DNA of 6,524 bases from Thioalkalivibrio sp. (GCA_007119005.1 SKQM01000202.1:1-6524); one strand, 5' to 3'. Shown: positions 1 to 6,524, numbered from the stretch's first letter. Made by a program: numbers and translations. The notes: generated by a model from the letters alone, not told the origin.

Positions 1-2239
1 CGTTGTTGAGCAGAGAACGGATCTGGTCCGGGCTCTCCAGCAGACGGCACTGCGCGAGCAGAGCCTCCGCCCGATCAGTGGAGAAACTGCGGATCACCCA
101 CTTGACCCTGGGAATGGCCGATACGCTGACACTCAGACTGTCCATGCCCATCCCCAGCAGCAGGATGATTGCCGCTGGGTCCGCCGCCATCTCGCCGCAG
201 ACACTGACCGGTTTGCCGGACCGCCGGGCGCCATCGGCGATCAGCTCCAGCGCACGGATGGACGCGGGATGCAGGGTGTCGTAGAGATTCGCGACACGGG
301 CATTGTTGCGGTCCACCGCCAGCAGGTACTGCACCAGATCGTTGGTTCCGACCGACAGGAAGTCGACCCGGCGGGCCAGAGCCTCAACCAGGTAGACGGC
401 TGCCGGAACCTCGATCATCACACCGACCTTCGGCACCGGGACCGCCAGCCCCTCGTCCAGCAACTCCTCCCGGGCGCGGTTGACCAGAATCAGCGCCTCC
501 TTCAGTTCCTCGAGGGCGCTGATCATCGGGAACAGGATCTGCAGGTTGTGGTGCTCGACGCTCGCCCTCAGCATCGCCCGCAACTGGGTCAGGAAGATCT
601 CGGGGTGATCCAGCGTGATGCGGATGCCGCGCCAGCCGAGGAACGGGTTGTCCTCCCGCACCGGGAAATACGGCAGGGCCTTGTCTCCCCCGACGTCGAG
701 GGTCCGCAGCGTCACCGGCATCGGATCGAAGGAGGCCAGGATCTGCCGGTAGATCTCCACCTGTTCATCTTCGCCAGGGAAGCGGTCGCGGATCATGAAC
801 GGCACTTCGGTACGGTACAGCCCGACACCCTCCGCCCCGGACTGCAGCGACGGCCGGATGTCCGCGAGCAGACCGCTGTTCGCCATCACCGGCACCGGAC
901 GGCCATCCCGGGTCGCGCCCGGTTCGAGAGCCAGCGTGCGCAGACCCTCCTCGAGTTCGCGCTCCTCCCGCACCAGCCGCATGAACTCGGCACGCAGCTC
1001 CGGGCTGGGGTTCACGTACAGACGACCCCGGTAGCCATCCACCAGGAGTTCGCGGTCTTCCAGCCGGCTGACCGGCAGATCCGAGACCCCCATCACCGCG
1101 GGAACGCTCAAGGCGCGCGCGAGGATCGCGATGTGCGAAGAGCCGGTACCCCTGGCCGACACGATCGCGCCCAGCCGCTCGATCGGGACCTCGGCAAGAT
1201 GCGATGCGGTCAGGTCCTCACCCACCAGGATGCCGCCCTCCGGGAACTCCCCGTCGCCACCCTCGGCAGGCAGAAGGTGGGAGAGGATGCGCCGGCCGAG
1301 ATCCCGGATGTCCGCGCCACGCTCGCGCAGGTACGGATCCTCCATGTCCTCGAATACGCGCACGCTCTCGCGCACCGTGTCACGCAACGCTCCCGGCGCC
1401 CACTGACCGGCCTTGATCCTGGTCTCCGTGCGGTGCACCAGCGAGTCGCCCAGCAGCAGCAGGTAGGCGTCGAACAGCGCCCTCTCCTCGGCCGGCAGCA
1501 GGGACTCGGTCCGCGCCTTCAGACCCTCGATCTCCTCGCGCGTCTCATTCACCGCGATCGCGAAACGGGCCAGTTCCTGTTCGACGCCACGGGCCTCGCG
1601 GTCCGGAATCGAATCGAGGTCCGCGAGCCGGTAGGCGACGACCGCGCGCCCGATGGCCACCCCGGGCGCACCCGGGACGCCGGTAGCCTCCACGTTCACG
1701 TGGCTGACCAGCGGAGTCTCGCTGGCGATCTCGTCGGTGAACTCGGCGTGGGTGATCGCTCCGGCGAGCTGGGCCGCCAGGGTGACCAGGAAGGACACGT
1801 GCTCGTCGTCGAAGCGCCGGGCCTCGTGGTGCTGCACCACCAGCACCCCGAGCAGCTTGCGCTGCTGGATGATCGGTACCCCGAGGAACGACAGGAACCG
1901 TTCCTCGCCCGTCTCCGGGAAATACCGGTAGCGTGGGTGTTCGGAAGCGTTCTCGAGGTTGATGGGCTCGGCCCGCGAGGCCACGAGTCCCACCAGGCCC
2001 TCGGAGACATCCATCTCGACGCGGCCGACGGACTCCTTGTGCAGCCCCTCGGAGGCCATCAGCACCAGCCGACCGGAGCGCGGGGACTTCAGGTAGATCG
2101 AGCAGACATCGATGTCGAGCGCGCCCTTCACCCGGGTGACGATAATGCTCAGGGCTTCGTCGAAATCCTCCGCACCATTCACCTCCTGCACCACCCGGCG
2201 CAGGAGGTCGAGCATCGACGGCGGCGCGGGCGCGGTCAT
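1..2239 (-). CDS. ptsP: PtsP, nitrogen-PTS enzyme I (PEP-protein phosphotransferase), C-terminus cut by window edge
   Basis: Cytoplasmic first enzyme of the nitrogen phosphotransferase system. It autophosphorylates from phosphoenolpyruvate and passes the phosphate to NPr (PtsO), then EIIA-Ntr (PtsN); this is family knowledge. I translated 746 codons from the ATG at 2239. An N-terminal GAF sensor domain spans about residues 18-165. The enzyme I part starts near residue 180 with [11 protein letters not shown]. The phosphohistidine loop [12 protein letters not shown] has its histidine at residue 369. The PEP-binding barrel shows RTLDVGGDK near 511, [15 protein letters not shown] near 631 and SVCGEMA with the catalytic cysteine at 681. 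The GAF domain separates it from sugar-PTS enzyme I, which lacks one. E. coli PtsP is about 748 residues, and by alignment from memory roughly 20 C-terminal residues lie outside the window. Its ATG overlaps the rppH stop as ATGA, so translational coupling and co-transcription with rppH are likely. No frameshift was seen. Confidence 0.96.
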   Translation of the reverse strand, partial: MTAPAPPSMLDLLRRVVQEVNGAEDFDEALSIIVTRVKGALDIDVCSIYLKSPRSGRLVLMASEGLHKESVGRVEMDVSEGLVGLVASRAEPINLENASEHPRYRYFPETGEERFLSFLGVPIIQQRKLLGVLVVQHHEARRFDDEHVSFLVTLAAQLAGAITHAEFTDEIASETPLVSHVNVEATGVPGAPGVAIGRAVVAYRLADLDSIPDREARGVEQELARFAIAVNETREEIEGLKARTESLLPAEERALFDAYLLLLGDSLVHRTETRIKAGQWAPGALRDTVRESVRVFEDMEDPYLRERGADIRDLGRRILSHLLPAEGGDGEFPEGGILVGEDLTASHLAEVPIERLGAIVSARGTGSSHIAILARALSVPAVMGVSDLPVSRLEDRELLVDGYRGRLYVNPSPELRAEFMRLVREERELEEGLRTLALEPGATRDGRPVPVMANSGLLADIRPSLQSGAEGVGLYRTEVPFMIRDRFPGEDEQVEIYRQILASFDPMPVTLRTLDVGGDKALPYFPVREDNPFLGWRGIRITLDHPEIFLTQLRAMLRASVEHHNLQILFPMISALEELKEALILVNRAREELLDEGLAVPVPKVGVMIEVPAAVYLVEALARRVDFLSVGTNDLVQYLLAVDRNNARVANLYDTLHPASIRALELIADGARRSGKPVSVCGEMAADPAAIILLLGMGMDSLSVSVSAIPRVKWVIRSFSTDRAEALLAQCRLLESPDQIRSLLNN

Positions 2240-2766
2240 GAACCGGCCGACCGGGGACTGGCGCAGCGCCCGCGTGCGGGACCCCTGGGCAGCTCGGGGA
2301 ACATCAACGGCACCAGCTCGCACAGCGCGCGGCGGTACACGCTGCGCTTGAAATACACGACCTCGTGCACCGGCCGCCAGTAGTCGATCCAGCGCCAGTC
2401 ATCGAACTCCGCAGGCTGCACGGCATCCAGCCGGAAGTCCTCGTCGGAACCGGTCATCTCGAGCAGGAACCACCGCTGCTTCTGCCCCACGCACACCGGA
2501 CGGTTGCCCCGGCGCACCATTCGCGCGGGGAGGCGATACCGGAGCCAGCTGCGCGTCACGCCAAGGATGCGCACGTGCTCCGGAAGCAGGCCGGTCTCTT
2601 CACGCAACTCGCGAAACAGGGCGTCCTCGGGCGTCTCATCCTGCTGGATTCCGCCTTGCGGAAACTGCCACGCATCCTGGCCGACGCGCTTACCCCAGAA
2701 CAGCCGCTGTTCCGAATTGCACAGAATGATGCCTACGTTCGGTCGATAGCCATCACAATCAATCAC
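2236..2766 (-). CDS. rppH: RppH, RNA 5'-pyrophosphohydrolase (Nudix)
   Basis: Nudix hydrolase that removes pyrophosphate from triphosphorylated mRNA 5' ends, which opens transcripts to RNase E decay (family knowledge). The 176-residue product matches the usual length of about 160-176. The start is GTG at 2766, chosen because it gives [17 protein letters not shown], the conserved RppH beginning. The Nudix box runs from G38 to L60, with E44, R52-E53, E56-E57 and G59 all present. The RppH-typical WQFPQGG lies just before it. [10 protein letters not shown] and [13 protein letters not shown] follow, as in the E. coli enzyme. The last 15 or so residues ([15 protein letters not shown]) look unstructured. 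I see no clear Shine-Dalgarno upstream of the GTG, which may limit translation. The gene overlaps ptsP by four bases and is probably first in a two-gene operon. Confidence 0.96.
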   Translation of the reverse strand: MIDCDGYRPNVGIILCNSEQRLFWGKRVGQDAWQFPQGGIQQDETPEDALFRELREETGLLPEHVRILGVTRSWLRYRLPARMVRRGNRPVCVGQKQRWFLLEMTGSDEDFRLDAVQPAEFDDWRWIDYWRPVHEVVYFKRSVYRRALCELVPLMFPELPRGPARGRCASPRSAGS

Positions 2767-2782
2767 TTGGTTAAACCGGAAG

Positions 2783-2800
2783 ATGATCAGTTGCGATCAT
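2783..2800. promoter_or_regulatory. 18-bp dyad, possible operator at the rppH start site
   Basis: ATGATC (2783-2788) and GATCAT (2795-2800) are perfect 6-bp inverted arms around the 6-bp spacer AGTTGC. The dyad overlaps the last bases of the proposed rppH -10 box and spans the expected transcription start near 2792. That position suits a repressor site or a 5'-end hairpin. It is also locally A/T-rich in a G/C-rich genome, so it could be incidental promoter sequence. No regulator can be named. Confidence 0.25.
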
Positions 2801-2827
2801 TGTTCCACAGGGGCGGGGGCGCGGCAA
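2799..2827 (-). promoter_or_regulatory. Possible sigma-70 promoter for rppH-ptsP
   Basis: On the minus strand TTGCCG (2827-2822) and AACAAT (2804-2799) are separated by exactly 17 bp. Each matches its consensus hexamer at four of six positions. The -10 box lies about 33 bp upstream of the rppH GTG, which predicts a short leader. The spacer is very G/C-rich. This was found by eye; a weak match of this kind can occur by chance. Confidence 0.3.
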
Positions 2828-2878
2828 AGCACCCACAGCCGGGGTCCGGCTCCGGCGCCTGCAACTCGCGCCCTCGGG

Positions 2879-2894
2879 TTGTCATACGTACAAT
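2879..2894 (+). promoter_or_regulatory. Possible -10 region for the HAD-thiD-thiE transcript
   Basis: TACAAT at 2889-2894 matches the sigma-70 -10 consensus at five of six positions and lies 40 bp before the HAD start. No convincing -35 box sits 16-18 bp upstream. TTGTCA at 2879-2884 resembles a -35 box, but it is too close to pair with TACAAT and has only a poor partner downstream (GACACC at 2902-2907). This is the only A/T-containing island near the gene, so a promoter is plausible but weakly supported. Confidence 0.2.
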
Positions 2895-2934
2895 CGCGGG
2901 CGACACCGACCCGCCACGGCACCGGATCACGACC

Positions 2935-3639
2935 ATGCAACTCGCCATCTTCGACCTCGACAACACGCTGCTCGCCGGCGACAGCGACCATGCCTGGGGC
3001 CGATTCCTTGCCGAGGTCGGTGCGGTGGATCCCGAGACCTACACCCGCGCGAACGACGACTTCTACGAGCAGTACGTGGCCGGCACTCTGGACATCTACG
3101 AATTCTGCCGTTTCGTGTTCCAGCCGCTGGTGCAGCATCCCCTGCCCCAGCTGCAGCGCTGGCGGGAGACCTTCCTGCAGGAAAGGATCCGGCCGATGAT
3201 CGCGCCGGGGGCCCCGGACCTGCTGGCGAAGCACCGCGATGCGGGCGACACCCTGCTCATCATCACCGCGACCAACAGCTTCGTGACCCGGCCGATCGCC
3301 GACATCCTGGGCATCCGTCATCTGCTCGCCACCGAGCCGGAATTCCGGGACGGCCGGTACACCGGCGAGCTCGCCGCGACTCCCTGCTTCCAGGAGGGCA
3401 AGATCGAGCGCCTGCGGCAGTGGCTGCAGGAACGCGGGGAGCCGGAAGCGGTGATGGCCGAGGCGTTCTTCTACAGCGACTCGCGCAACGACATTCCGCT
3501 GCTCGAGGCGGTGCGCCGCCCGGTGGCGGTGGATGCGGACCCGGCGCTGGCGGCACACGCGGAACGCCGCGGCTGGCCCCGGATCTCGCTGCGGGATCCC
3601 GCAGCCGACCTCGGTTGGCTGGCTGACGGTACCCGCTGA
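2935..3639 (+). CDS. HAD-IB family phosphatase (phosphoserine-phosphatase-like, CicA-type)
   Basis: A 234-residue soluble hydrolase of the haloacid dehalogenase superfamily, expected to remove phosphate from a small molecule through an aspartyl-phosphate intermediate. Motif I is FDLDNTL with nucleophile D7 and general acid D9. Motif II is LLIITAT with T111. Motif III is the lysine K156 in QEGKIERL. Motif IV is YSDSRNDIPLLE with D182 and D186. A helical cap (about residues 15-85) follows motif I, as in subfamily IB. The start at 2935 is chosen because motif I then begins at residue 5, and the open frame upstream has no homologous look. Only a weak GGA lies before the ATG. The gene is divergent from rppH and 35 bp before thiD, so it is probably co-transcribed with thiD. 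A homologue sits beside rppH-ptsP in Pseudomonas (PA0335). The substrate is unknown; phosphoserine or a histidinol-phosphate-like compound are possibilities only. Confidence 0.9.
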   Translation: MQLAIFDLDNTLLAGDSDHAWGRFLAEVGAVDPETYTRANDDFYEQYVAGTLDIYEFCRFVFQPLVQHPLPQLQRWRETFLQERIRPMIAPGAPDLLAKHRDAGDTLLIITATNSFVTRPIADILGIRHLLATEPEFRDGRYTGELAATPCFQEGKIERLRQWLQERGEPEAVMAEAFFYSDSRNDIPLLEAVRRPVAVDADPALAAHAERRGWPRISLRDPAADLGWLADGTR

Positions 3640-3674
3640 TCGGAAAACACCGAACGCAACAGAGAGACCCGCCG

Positions 3675-4478
3675 ATGCACCATCCGCCCATCTGCATGAC
3701 CATTGCCGGCTCGGACCCCGGCGGCGGGGCCGGCCTGCAGGCCGATCTTACGACCTTCACCCGGCTCGGGGTGCACGGTGCGACCGCGGTCACCGCGATC
3801 ACCGTGCAGGACACGCGGAACGTGATCGACTTCGACGTGCTGCCGGCCCGGCGCATCGCGCAGCAGATCGAGGTCACCCTGGCCGACCTGCCCGTGTCCG
3901 CGATCAAGATCGGGATGCTGGGCTCGGCCGAGAACGTGACGGCTGTCGCCGACATCCTCGCAAGACACCCGCACATCCCGGTAGTACTCGACCCGGTGAT
4001 GGTCGCTGGCGGCGGCGGAGCGCTGGCCACCGAGGCCGTGGTCGATCTCACCCGCGAGCGGCTGCTGCCGCTGGCCACGGTGATCACGCCGAACACGCCC
4101 GAAGCCGCGCGCCTGAGCCGGCACGAGGACCCTGCCCGCTGGGGCGAGACCCTGCGCGCGCTGGGGGCGCGCAACGTGCTGATCACCGGCGGGCACGCGC
4201 TGTCCGAGGCCGAGGCGCGTCAGAATCCCCAGCCGCCGATCGTCAACGAACTCTATCGCGAGGATGGGCACATGCGGCGCTTCGAACTGCCGCGGCTGCC
4301 CTTCAGCTTCCACGGTTCGGGCTGCACGCTCGCCGCGGCGATCGCCGCCTTCCTCGCGCGGGGACGCGACCTGGAACCGGCGGTGATCGAGGCCCAGGGC
4401 TTCATGACCGATGCGATCGCCAGCGGCTACGCACCCGGGAAAGGCCAACACGTGCCCAACCGCCTCTGCCCGCAGTGA
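3675..4478 (+). CDS. thiD: ThiD, hydroxymethylpyrimidine / phosphomethylpyrimidine kinase
   Basis: Cytoplasmic ribokinase-fold kinase that phosphorylates 4-amino-5-hydroxymethyl-2-methylpyrimidine (HMP) to HMP-P and then HMP-PP, the pyrimidine donor for thiamine phosphate. The product is 267 residues, the normal family length. It opens with the family signature CMTIAGSDPGGGAGLQADL (residues 7-25), followed by the substrate-side TAVTAITVQDT. Next come IKIGMLGS and VVLDPVMVAGGGGAL (second catalytic region). TPNTPEA follows, and then FHGSGCTLAAAIAAF, the anion-hole/ATP motif with catalytic C217. An AGAGAG purine run at 3661-3666 is a reasonable ribosome-binding site, 8 bases before the ATG. No TPP riboswitch fits in the 35-bp gap upstream, so any thiamine control of this transcript would have to act elsewhere. 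The gene precedes thiE, the next enzyme in the pathway. Confidence 0.96.
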   Translation: MHHPPICMTIAGSDPGGGAGLQADLTTFTRLGVHGATAVTAITVQDTRNVIDFDVLPARRIAQQIEVTLADLPVSAIKIGMLGSAENVTAVADILARHPHIPVVLDPVMVAGGGGALATEAVVDLTRERLLPLATVITPNTPEAARLSRHEDPARWGETLRALGARNVLITGGHALSEAEARQNPQPPIVNELYREDGHMRRFELPRLPFSFHGSGCTLAAAIAAFLARGRDLEPAVIEAQGFMTDAIASGYAPGKGQHVPNRLCPQ

Positions 4479-4514
4479 AGATCATGGCGAGACGCACCAC
4501 CGCGCAGCATCGGA

Positions 4515-4555
4515 GCCCCCTTCCCCGCTTGCGAGGGAGGGTTGGGGTGGGGGTG
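4515..4555. repeat. Dispersed GC-rich intergenic repeat between thiD and thiE
   Basis: This stretch reads GCCCCCTTCCCC, then GCTTGCGAGGGAGGG, then TTGGGGTGGGGG. It closely resembles a repeat I know from many proteobacterial intergenic regions, whose chance translations read like [12 protein letters not shown] or [12 protein letters not shown]. The centre CGC-TT-GCG flanked by CCC and GGG gives a short stem-loop; on the minus-strand RNA the T opposite G would be a wobble pair. It fills most of the 85-bp thiD-thiE gap and ends just before the thiE start. The recognition is from memory; copy number in this genome cannot be seen here. Confidence 0.6.
4535..4553 (+). promoter_or_regulatory. Four-run G tract (potential G-quadruplex) at the thiE ribosome-binding region
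   Basis: GGGAGGGTTGGGGTGGGGG contains four runs of at least three G with loops of A, TT and T, a textbook short-loop quadruplex pattern. It lies on the coding strand and ends 10 bases before the TTG chosen as the thiE start, so it would occupy the place of the ribosome-binding site in the mRNA. It may act as an unusual G-rich Shine-Dalgarno or hinder initiation. Folding and effect are inference. Confidence 0.45.
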
Positions 4556-4563
4556 CGGCGCCG

Positions 4564-5184
4564 TTGAATCCGCTCCTGCGTGGCCTGTATTTCGTGACCC
4601 CCGAGGCCGCGCCCGGCCGGACCGAATTGGTCGCCGCGGCGCTGCGTGGCGGTGCCCGGATCGTGCAGTACCGGGACAAGTCCGGCGATGCCGAGCGGCG
4701 CCTGACAGAGGCACGCGTGATCGCGGAGCACTGCCGCACGGCTGGAGCCCTGTTCCTGGTCAACGACGACGTGGAACTCTGCCTGGCTGTGAGCGCCGAC
4801 GGCGTGCATCTCGGCGAGGACGATGCCGGCGTCGCGGACGCCCGCGCGCGTCTCGGCCCGGGAGCCCTGATCGGCGCCTCGTGCTACAACGATCTGCAGC
4901 GCGCGCATGCCGCAGCGGATGCCGGTGCCGACTACGTCGCCTTCGGCTCCGTATACCCCTCGCCCACCAAACCAAATGCCCGCAGGGCGGATTTCGACCT
5001 GCTGCGCCGTGCCCAGCGGGAACTGGACATCCCCATCTGCGCGATCGGCGGCATCACCCCGGAAAACGCCGCACCGGTCGTTGCCGCCGGAGCCGACATG
5101 ATCGCGGTGATCCAGGGCATCAGCGAAGACCCGGACCCCGAGGCCGCCTCGCGTCGGCTGCAGTCCCTGTTCACCGAACAGTAG
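4564..5184 (+). CDS. thiE: ThiE, thiamine-phosphate synthase
   Basis: TIM-barrel enzyme that joins HMP-PP (the ThiD product) to hydroxyethylthiazole phosphate, giving thiamine monophosphate and pyrophosphate. The 206-residue product begins [13 protein letters not shown] when started at TTG 4564, the usual ThiE opening. Family motifs are in order: IVQYRDKSG (33-41, pyrophosphate contacts), FLVNDD (64-69), DGVHLGEDD (79-87), IGASCYND (103-110), [14 protein letters not shown] (124-137), ICAIGGI (158-164) and [10 protein letters not shown] near the end. The catalytic-loop lysine K136 is present. TTG is chosen because no ATG or GTG lies in frame between it and an ATG at 4411. That ATG would add 51 residues read from out-of-frame thiD sequence and from the dispersed repeat. 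The protein resembles pseudomonad ThiE (QYRDK, INDD, VAFG...TKP) more than TenI. The weak start and repeat-derived leader suggest low translation. Confidence 0.94.
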   Translation: MNPLLRGLYFVTPEAAPGRTELVAAALRGGARIVQYRDKSGDAERRLTEARVIAEHCRTAGALFLVNDDVELCLAVSADGVHLGEDDAGVADARARLGPGALIGASCYNDLQRAHAAADAGADYVAFGSVYPSPTKPNARRADFDLLRRAQRELDIPICAIGGITPENAAPVVAAGADMIAVIQGISEDPDPEAASRRLQSLFTEQ

Positions 5185-5225
5185 CCCTACCGCAGCCTGC
5201 GAGGGGCCGGCGGGTAAATGCTCCC

Positions 5226-5325
5226 TGTGGGAGGCGCGCCCTCGCGGCGACCGAACGCCGGCCCCGCCACCGGCAACCGGTATTTCCGCAAGGGCTGAAG
5301 TCGCCCAGAGGGCTGGCCTCCCACA
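5226..5325. repeat. About 100-bp intergenic element with perfect 10-bp inverted ends
   Basis: TGTGGGAGGC at 5226-5235 is matched by its exact reverse complement GCCTCCCACA at 5316-5325. Between them are further small dyads: GCCGG/CCGGC at 5257-5261 and 5270-5274, and GGGC/GCCC at 5292-5295 and 5303-5306. The first part (GTGGGAGGCGCGCCCTCGCG) resembles REP-type repeats common in pseudomonads and related gammaproteobacteria. There is no coding sign inside. A paired REP or BIME-like unit, or a small non-autonomous element, are the main readings. It occupies much of the 260-bp gap between thiE and hemL. Confidence 0.6.
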
Positions 5326-5342
5326 ACGTTCGCTCGGACCTC

Positions 5343-5368
5343 TGTCGGAGCGCGCCTGCTCGCTCGCG
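5343..5368. repeat. Short REP-like sequence
   Basis: TGTCGGAGCGCGCCTGCTCG, continuing CTCGCG, resembles the well-known pseudomonad REP pattern TGTAGGAGCGGGCTTGCCCG. It can fold through GAGCG (5348-5352 region) and CGCTC (5361-5365). It lies 18 bp after the larger inverted-end element and may belong to the same repeat cluster. The resemblance is by eye only. Confidence 0.35.
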
Positions 5369-5383
5369 GATGATTCGATCCCC

Positions 5384-5407
5384 AAGGCGGACTACACTCC
5401 CGCCTTT
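5384..5407 (+). terminator. 7-bp-arm hairpin before hemL: weak terminator or control site
   Basis: AAGGCGG (5384-5390) and CCGCCTT (5400-5406) are perfect inverted arms around a 9-base loop. Only three T follow before GCC, so as an intrinsic terminator for the upstream thi transcript it would be weak. The loop contains TACACT (5393-5398), which matches a -10 box at four or five positions depending on weighting, so a hemL promoter element is an alternative. I see no good -35 partner. It ends 38 bp before hemL. Confidence 0.35.
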
Positions 5408-5433
5408 GCCGGACACTCATCACCCCTCCAGAC

Positions 5434-5437
5434 AGGA
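5434..5437 (+). promoter_or_regulatory. hemL ribosome-binding site
   Basis: AGGA lies 7 bases before the ATG at 5445, a normal Shine-Dalgarno spacing. It decides the start: another ATG at 5440 is only two bases from AGGA and opens a two-codon frame that stops in TGA overlapping the hemL ATG. Confidence 0.6.
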
Positions 5438-5444
5438 CAATGCC

Positions 5445-6524
5445 ATGAAGGAATCCGAACGCCTCTTCGCCGCCGCACAGGTGCATATCCCGGGTGGCGT
5501 GAACTCGCCGGTGCGCGCCTTCAAGGGTGTCGGCGGCACGCCCGTGTTCATGGAGCACGCCGAGGGCGCCTACATGTTCGACGCCGACGGCAAGCGCTAC
5601 ATCGACTACATCGGCTCCTGGGGCCCGATGGTTGCCGGTCACGCGCACCCCGAGGTGATCGAGGCGGTGCGGGAGGCCTGCCTGAGCGGCCTGTCCTTCG
5701 GCTGCCCGACGAGCCTCGAGGTTGCGATGGCCGAAAAGGTCTGCGAACTGCTGCCGTCGATGGACATGGTGCGCATGACCAGTTCCGGTACCGAGGCGAC
5801 GATGAGCGCGATCCGGCTCGCGCGCGGCTACACCGGCCGCGACCGCATCGTGAAGTTCGAAGGCAACTACCACGGCCACGGCGACGCACTGCTGGTAAAG
5901 GCCGGTTCCGGTGCACTGACGCTGGGGCAGCCCAGCTCACCAGGTGTCCCGGCTGCGCTGGCGGAGCTGACCACCACGCTGAACTACAACGACTCGGAAG
6001 GCGTGCGCGCCTGGTTCGCCGAGCACGGCGCCGAGACGGCCTGCGTGATCGTCGAACCGATCGCCGGCAACATGAACTGCATCCCGCCGCAGCCCGGCTT
6101 CCTCGAGACGCTGCGCGAGGTCTGCGACCAGTCCGGCGCGGTGCTGATCTTCGACGAGGTGATGACCGGTTTCCGCGTCTCCCCGGGCTGCGCCCAGGCG
6201 CTCTACGGCGTCGCGCCCGACATGACGACGCTGGGCAAGATCATCGGCGGCGGGATGCCGGTGGGCGCCTTCGGCGGCCGGCGCGAGATCATGGAGCACC
6301 TGGCCCCGGTCGGACCCGTCTACCAGGCCGGCACGCTGTCGGGCAACCCGATCGCGATGACCGCGGGCCTGAAGACCCTGGAGATCCTGGGCCGGCCCGG
6401 ATTCCACGAGGCTCTGGAGGCGAAGACGAAGCGACTGGTCGCCGGCATGCTCGACGCCGCAGGCGAGGCCGGCGTGCCGATGACCGCGAACCAGGTCCCC
6501 GGGATGTTCGGCCTGTTCTTCAGC
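5445..6524 (+). CDS. hemL: HemL, glutamate-1-semialdehyde 2,1-aminomutase, C-terminus cut by window edge
   Basis: PLP-dependent class III aminotransferase-fold enzyme that converts glutamate-1-semialdehyde to 5-aminolevulinate, the last step of the C5 route to tetrapyrroles, following glutamyl-tRNA reductase (HemA, not in this window). I translated 360 codons; the family is usually about 426 residues, so some 65 are missing at the right edge. The start [31 protein letters not shown] is the standard HemL N-terminus. Also seen are [35 protein letters not shown] (PLP-phosphate loop), [29 protein letters not shown] and [12 protein letters not shown] (aspartate contacting the PLP ring). [18 protein letters not shown] carries the Schiff-base lysine at K265, the same number as in E. 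coli. The mobile-loop region [15 protein letters not shown] is intact. It lies 260 bp after thiE, beyond a repeat cluster, so it probably has its own promoter. Its presence implies heme synthesis by the C5 route rather than by ALA synthase. Confidence 0.97.
   Translation, partial: MKESERLFAAAQVHIPGGVNSPVRAFKGVGGTPVFMEHAEGAYMFDADGKRYIDYIGSWGPMVAGHAHPEVIEAVREACLSGLSFGCPTSLEVAMAEKVCELLPSMDMVRMTSSGTEATMSAIRLARGYTGRDRIVKFEGNYHGHGDALLVKAGSGALTLGQPSSPGVPAALAELTTTLNYNDSEGVRAWFAEHGAETACVIVEPIAGNMNCIPPQPGFLETLREVCDQSGAVLIFDEVMTGFRVSPGCAQALYGVAPDMTTLGKIIGGGMPVGAFGGRREIMEHLAPVGPVYQAGTLSGNPIAMTAGLKTLEILGRPGFHEALEAKTKRLVAGMLDAAGEAGVPMTANQVPGMFGLFFS

Noticed and set aside
269..2383. A 704-codon plus-strand open frame across most of ptsP
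   Set aside because: It lies antisense to a fully motif-supported ptsP, is rich in R, H, Q and D as expected of a high-GC mirror frame, and has no recognisable domain.
2365..2934. Upstream extension of the HAD gene's open frame back to 2365
   Set aside because: The extension is antisense to rppH and passes through the divergent promoter region. HAD motif I normally lies at the N-terminus, which fits the ATG at 2935.
3640..3674. TPP riboswitch before thiD
   Set aside because: The gap is only 35 bases and shows no THI-box; it holds just the ribosome-binding purine run.
3471..4451. Long minus-strand frames opposite the HAD gene and thiD
   Set aside because: They are antisense to genes with complete catalytic motifs, and their composition is typical of mirror frames.
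4411..4563. ATG at 4411 as the thiE start
   Set aside because: It would overlap thiD by 68 bp and add 51 low-complexity residues, partly encoded by the dispersed repeat. ThiE proteins normally begin a few residues before RGLY, as the TTG gives.
4402..5385. A 327-codon minus-strand open frame opposite thiE and its flanks
   Set aside because: It spans the thiE antisense, both repeat regions and the end of thiD, with no domain. It is a high-GC shadow.
5440..5448. Two-codon frame ATG-CCA-TGA overlapping the hemL start
   Set aside because: The AGGA ribosome site is only two bases away, too close to serve this ATG. It is more likely a chance decoy than a regulatory leader peptide.
1..6524. A hidden novel system, RNA gene, CRISPR array or phage remnant
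   Set aside because: All genes are core housekeeping families with intact motifs. No direct-repeat array, tRNA-like fold, integrase, transposase or composition break was seen by eye.

Overview
The window looks like ordinary core chromosome from a high-GC gammaproteobacterium. The evidence is strong G/C third-position bias, gene orders known from Pseudomonas and relatives, and dispersed GC-rich intergenic repeats. A purple-sulfur or Ectothiorhodospira/Thioalkalivibrio-like lineage would fit, but that placement is inference. I found no mobile element, CRISPR array, RNA gene or novel defence-type system.

Layout. Left part, minus strand: rppH (RNA 5'-pyrophosphohydrolase) reads leftward into ptsP (nitrogen-PTS enzyme I). 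The two overlap by an ATGA start/stop, and ptsP runs off the left edge just short of its C-terminus. Centre: a 168-bp divergent intergenic region holds a plausible rppH promoter and an 18-bp dyad. It separates rppH from a plus-strand HAD-IB phosphatase gene. Right part, plus strand: the HAD gene is followed after 35 bp by thiD, then thiE. A 260-bp repeat-bearing gap follows, and then hemL, which is cut by the right edge after 360 codons.

How the genes relate. RppH and PtsP couple mRNA turnover with the nitrogen phosphotransfer cascade, and with the HAD gene they form a cluster also known in Pseudomonas. ThiD and ThiE are consecutive steps of thiamine synthesis: ThiD makes HMP-PP, and ThiE joins it to the thiazole phosphate. 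HemL makes 5-aminolevulinate by the C5 route. The thiD-thiE-hemL order is also known in Pseudomonas, so this window looks like two conserved clusters placed side by side.

The least ordinary features are non-coding. A dispersed repeat lies between thiD and thiE and abuts the inferred TTG start of thiE, placing a four-run G tract (potential G-quadruplex) where the ribosome should bind. A roughly 100-bp element with perfect 10-bp inverted ends lies between thiE and hemL, next to a REP-like sequence and a 7-bp-arm hairpin.
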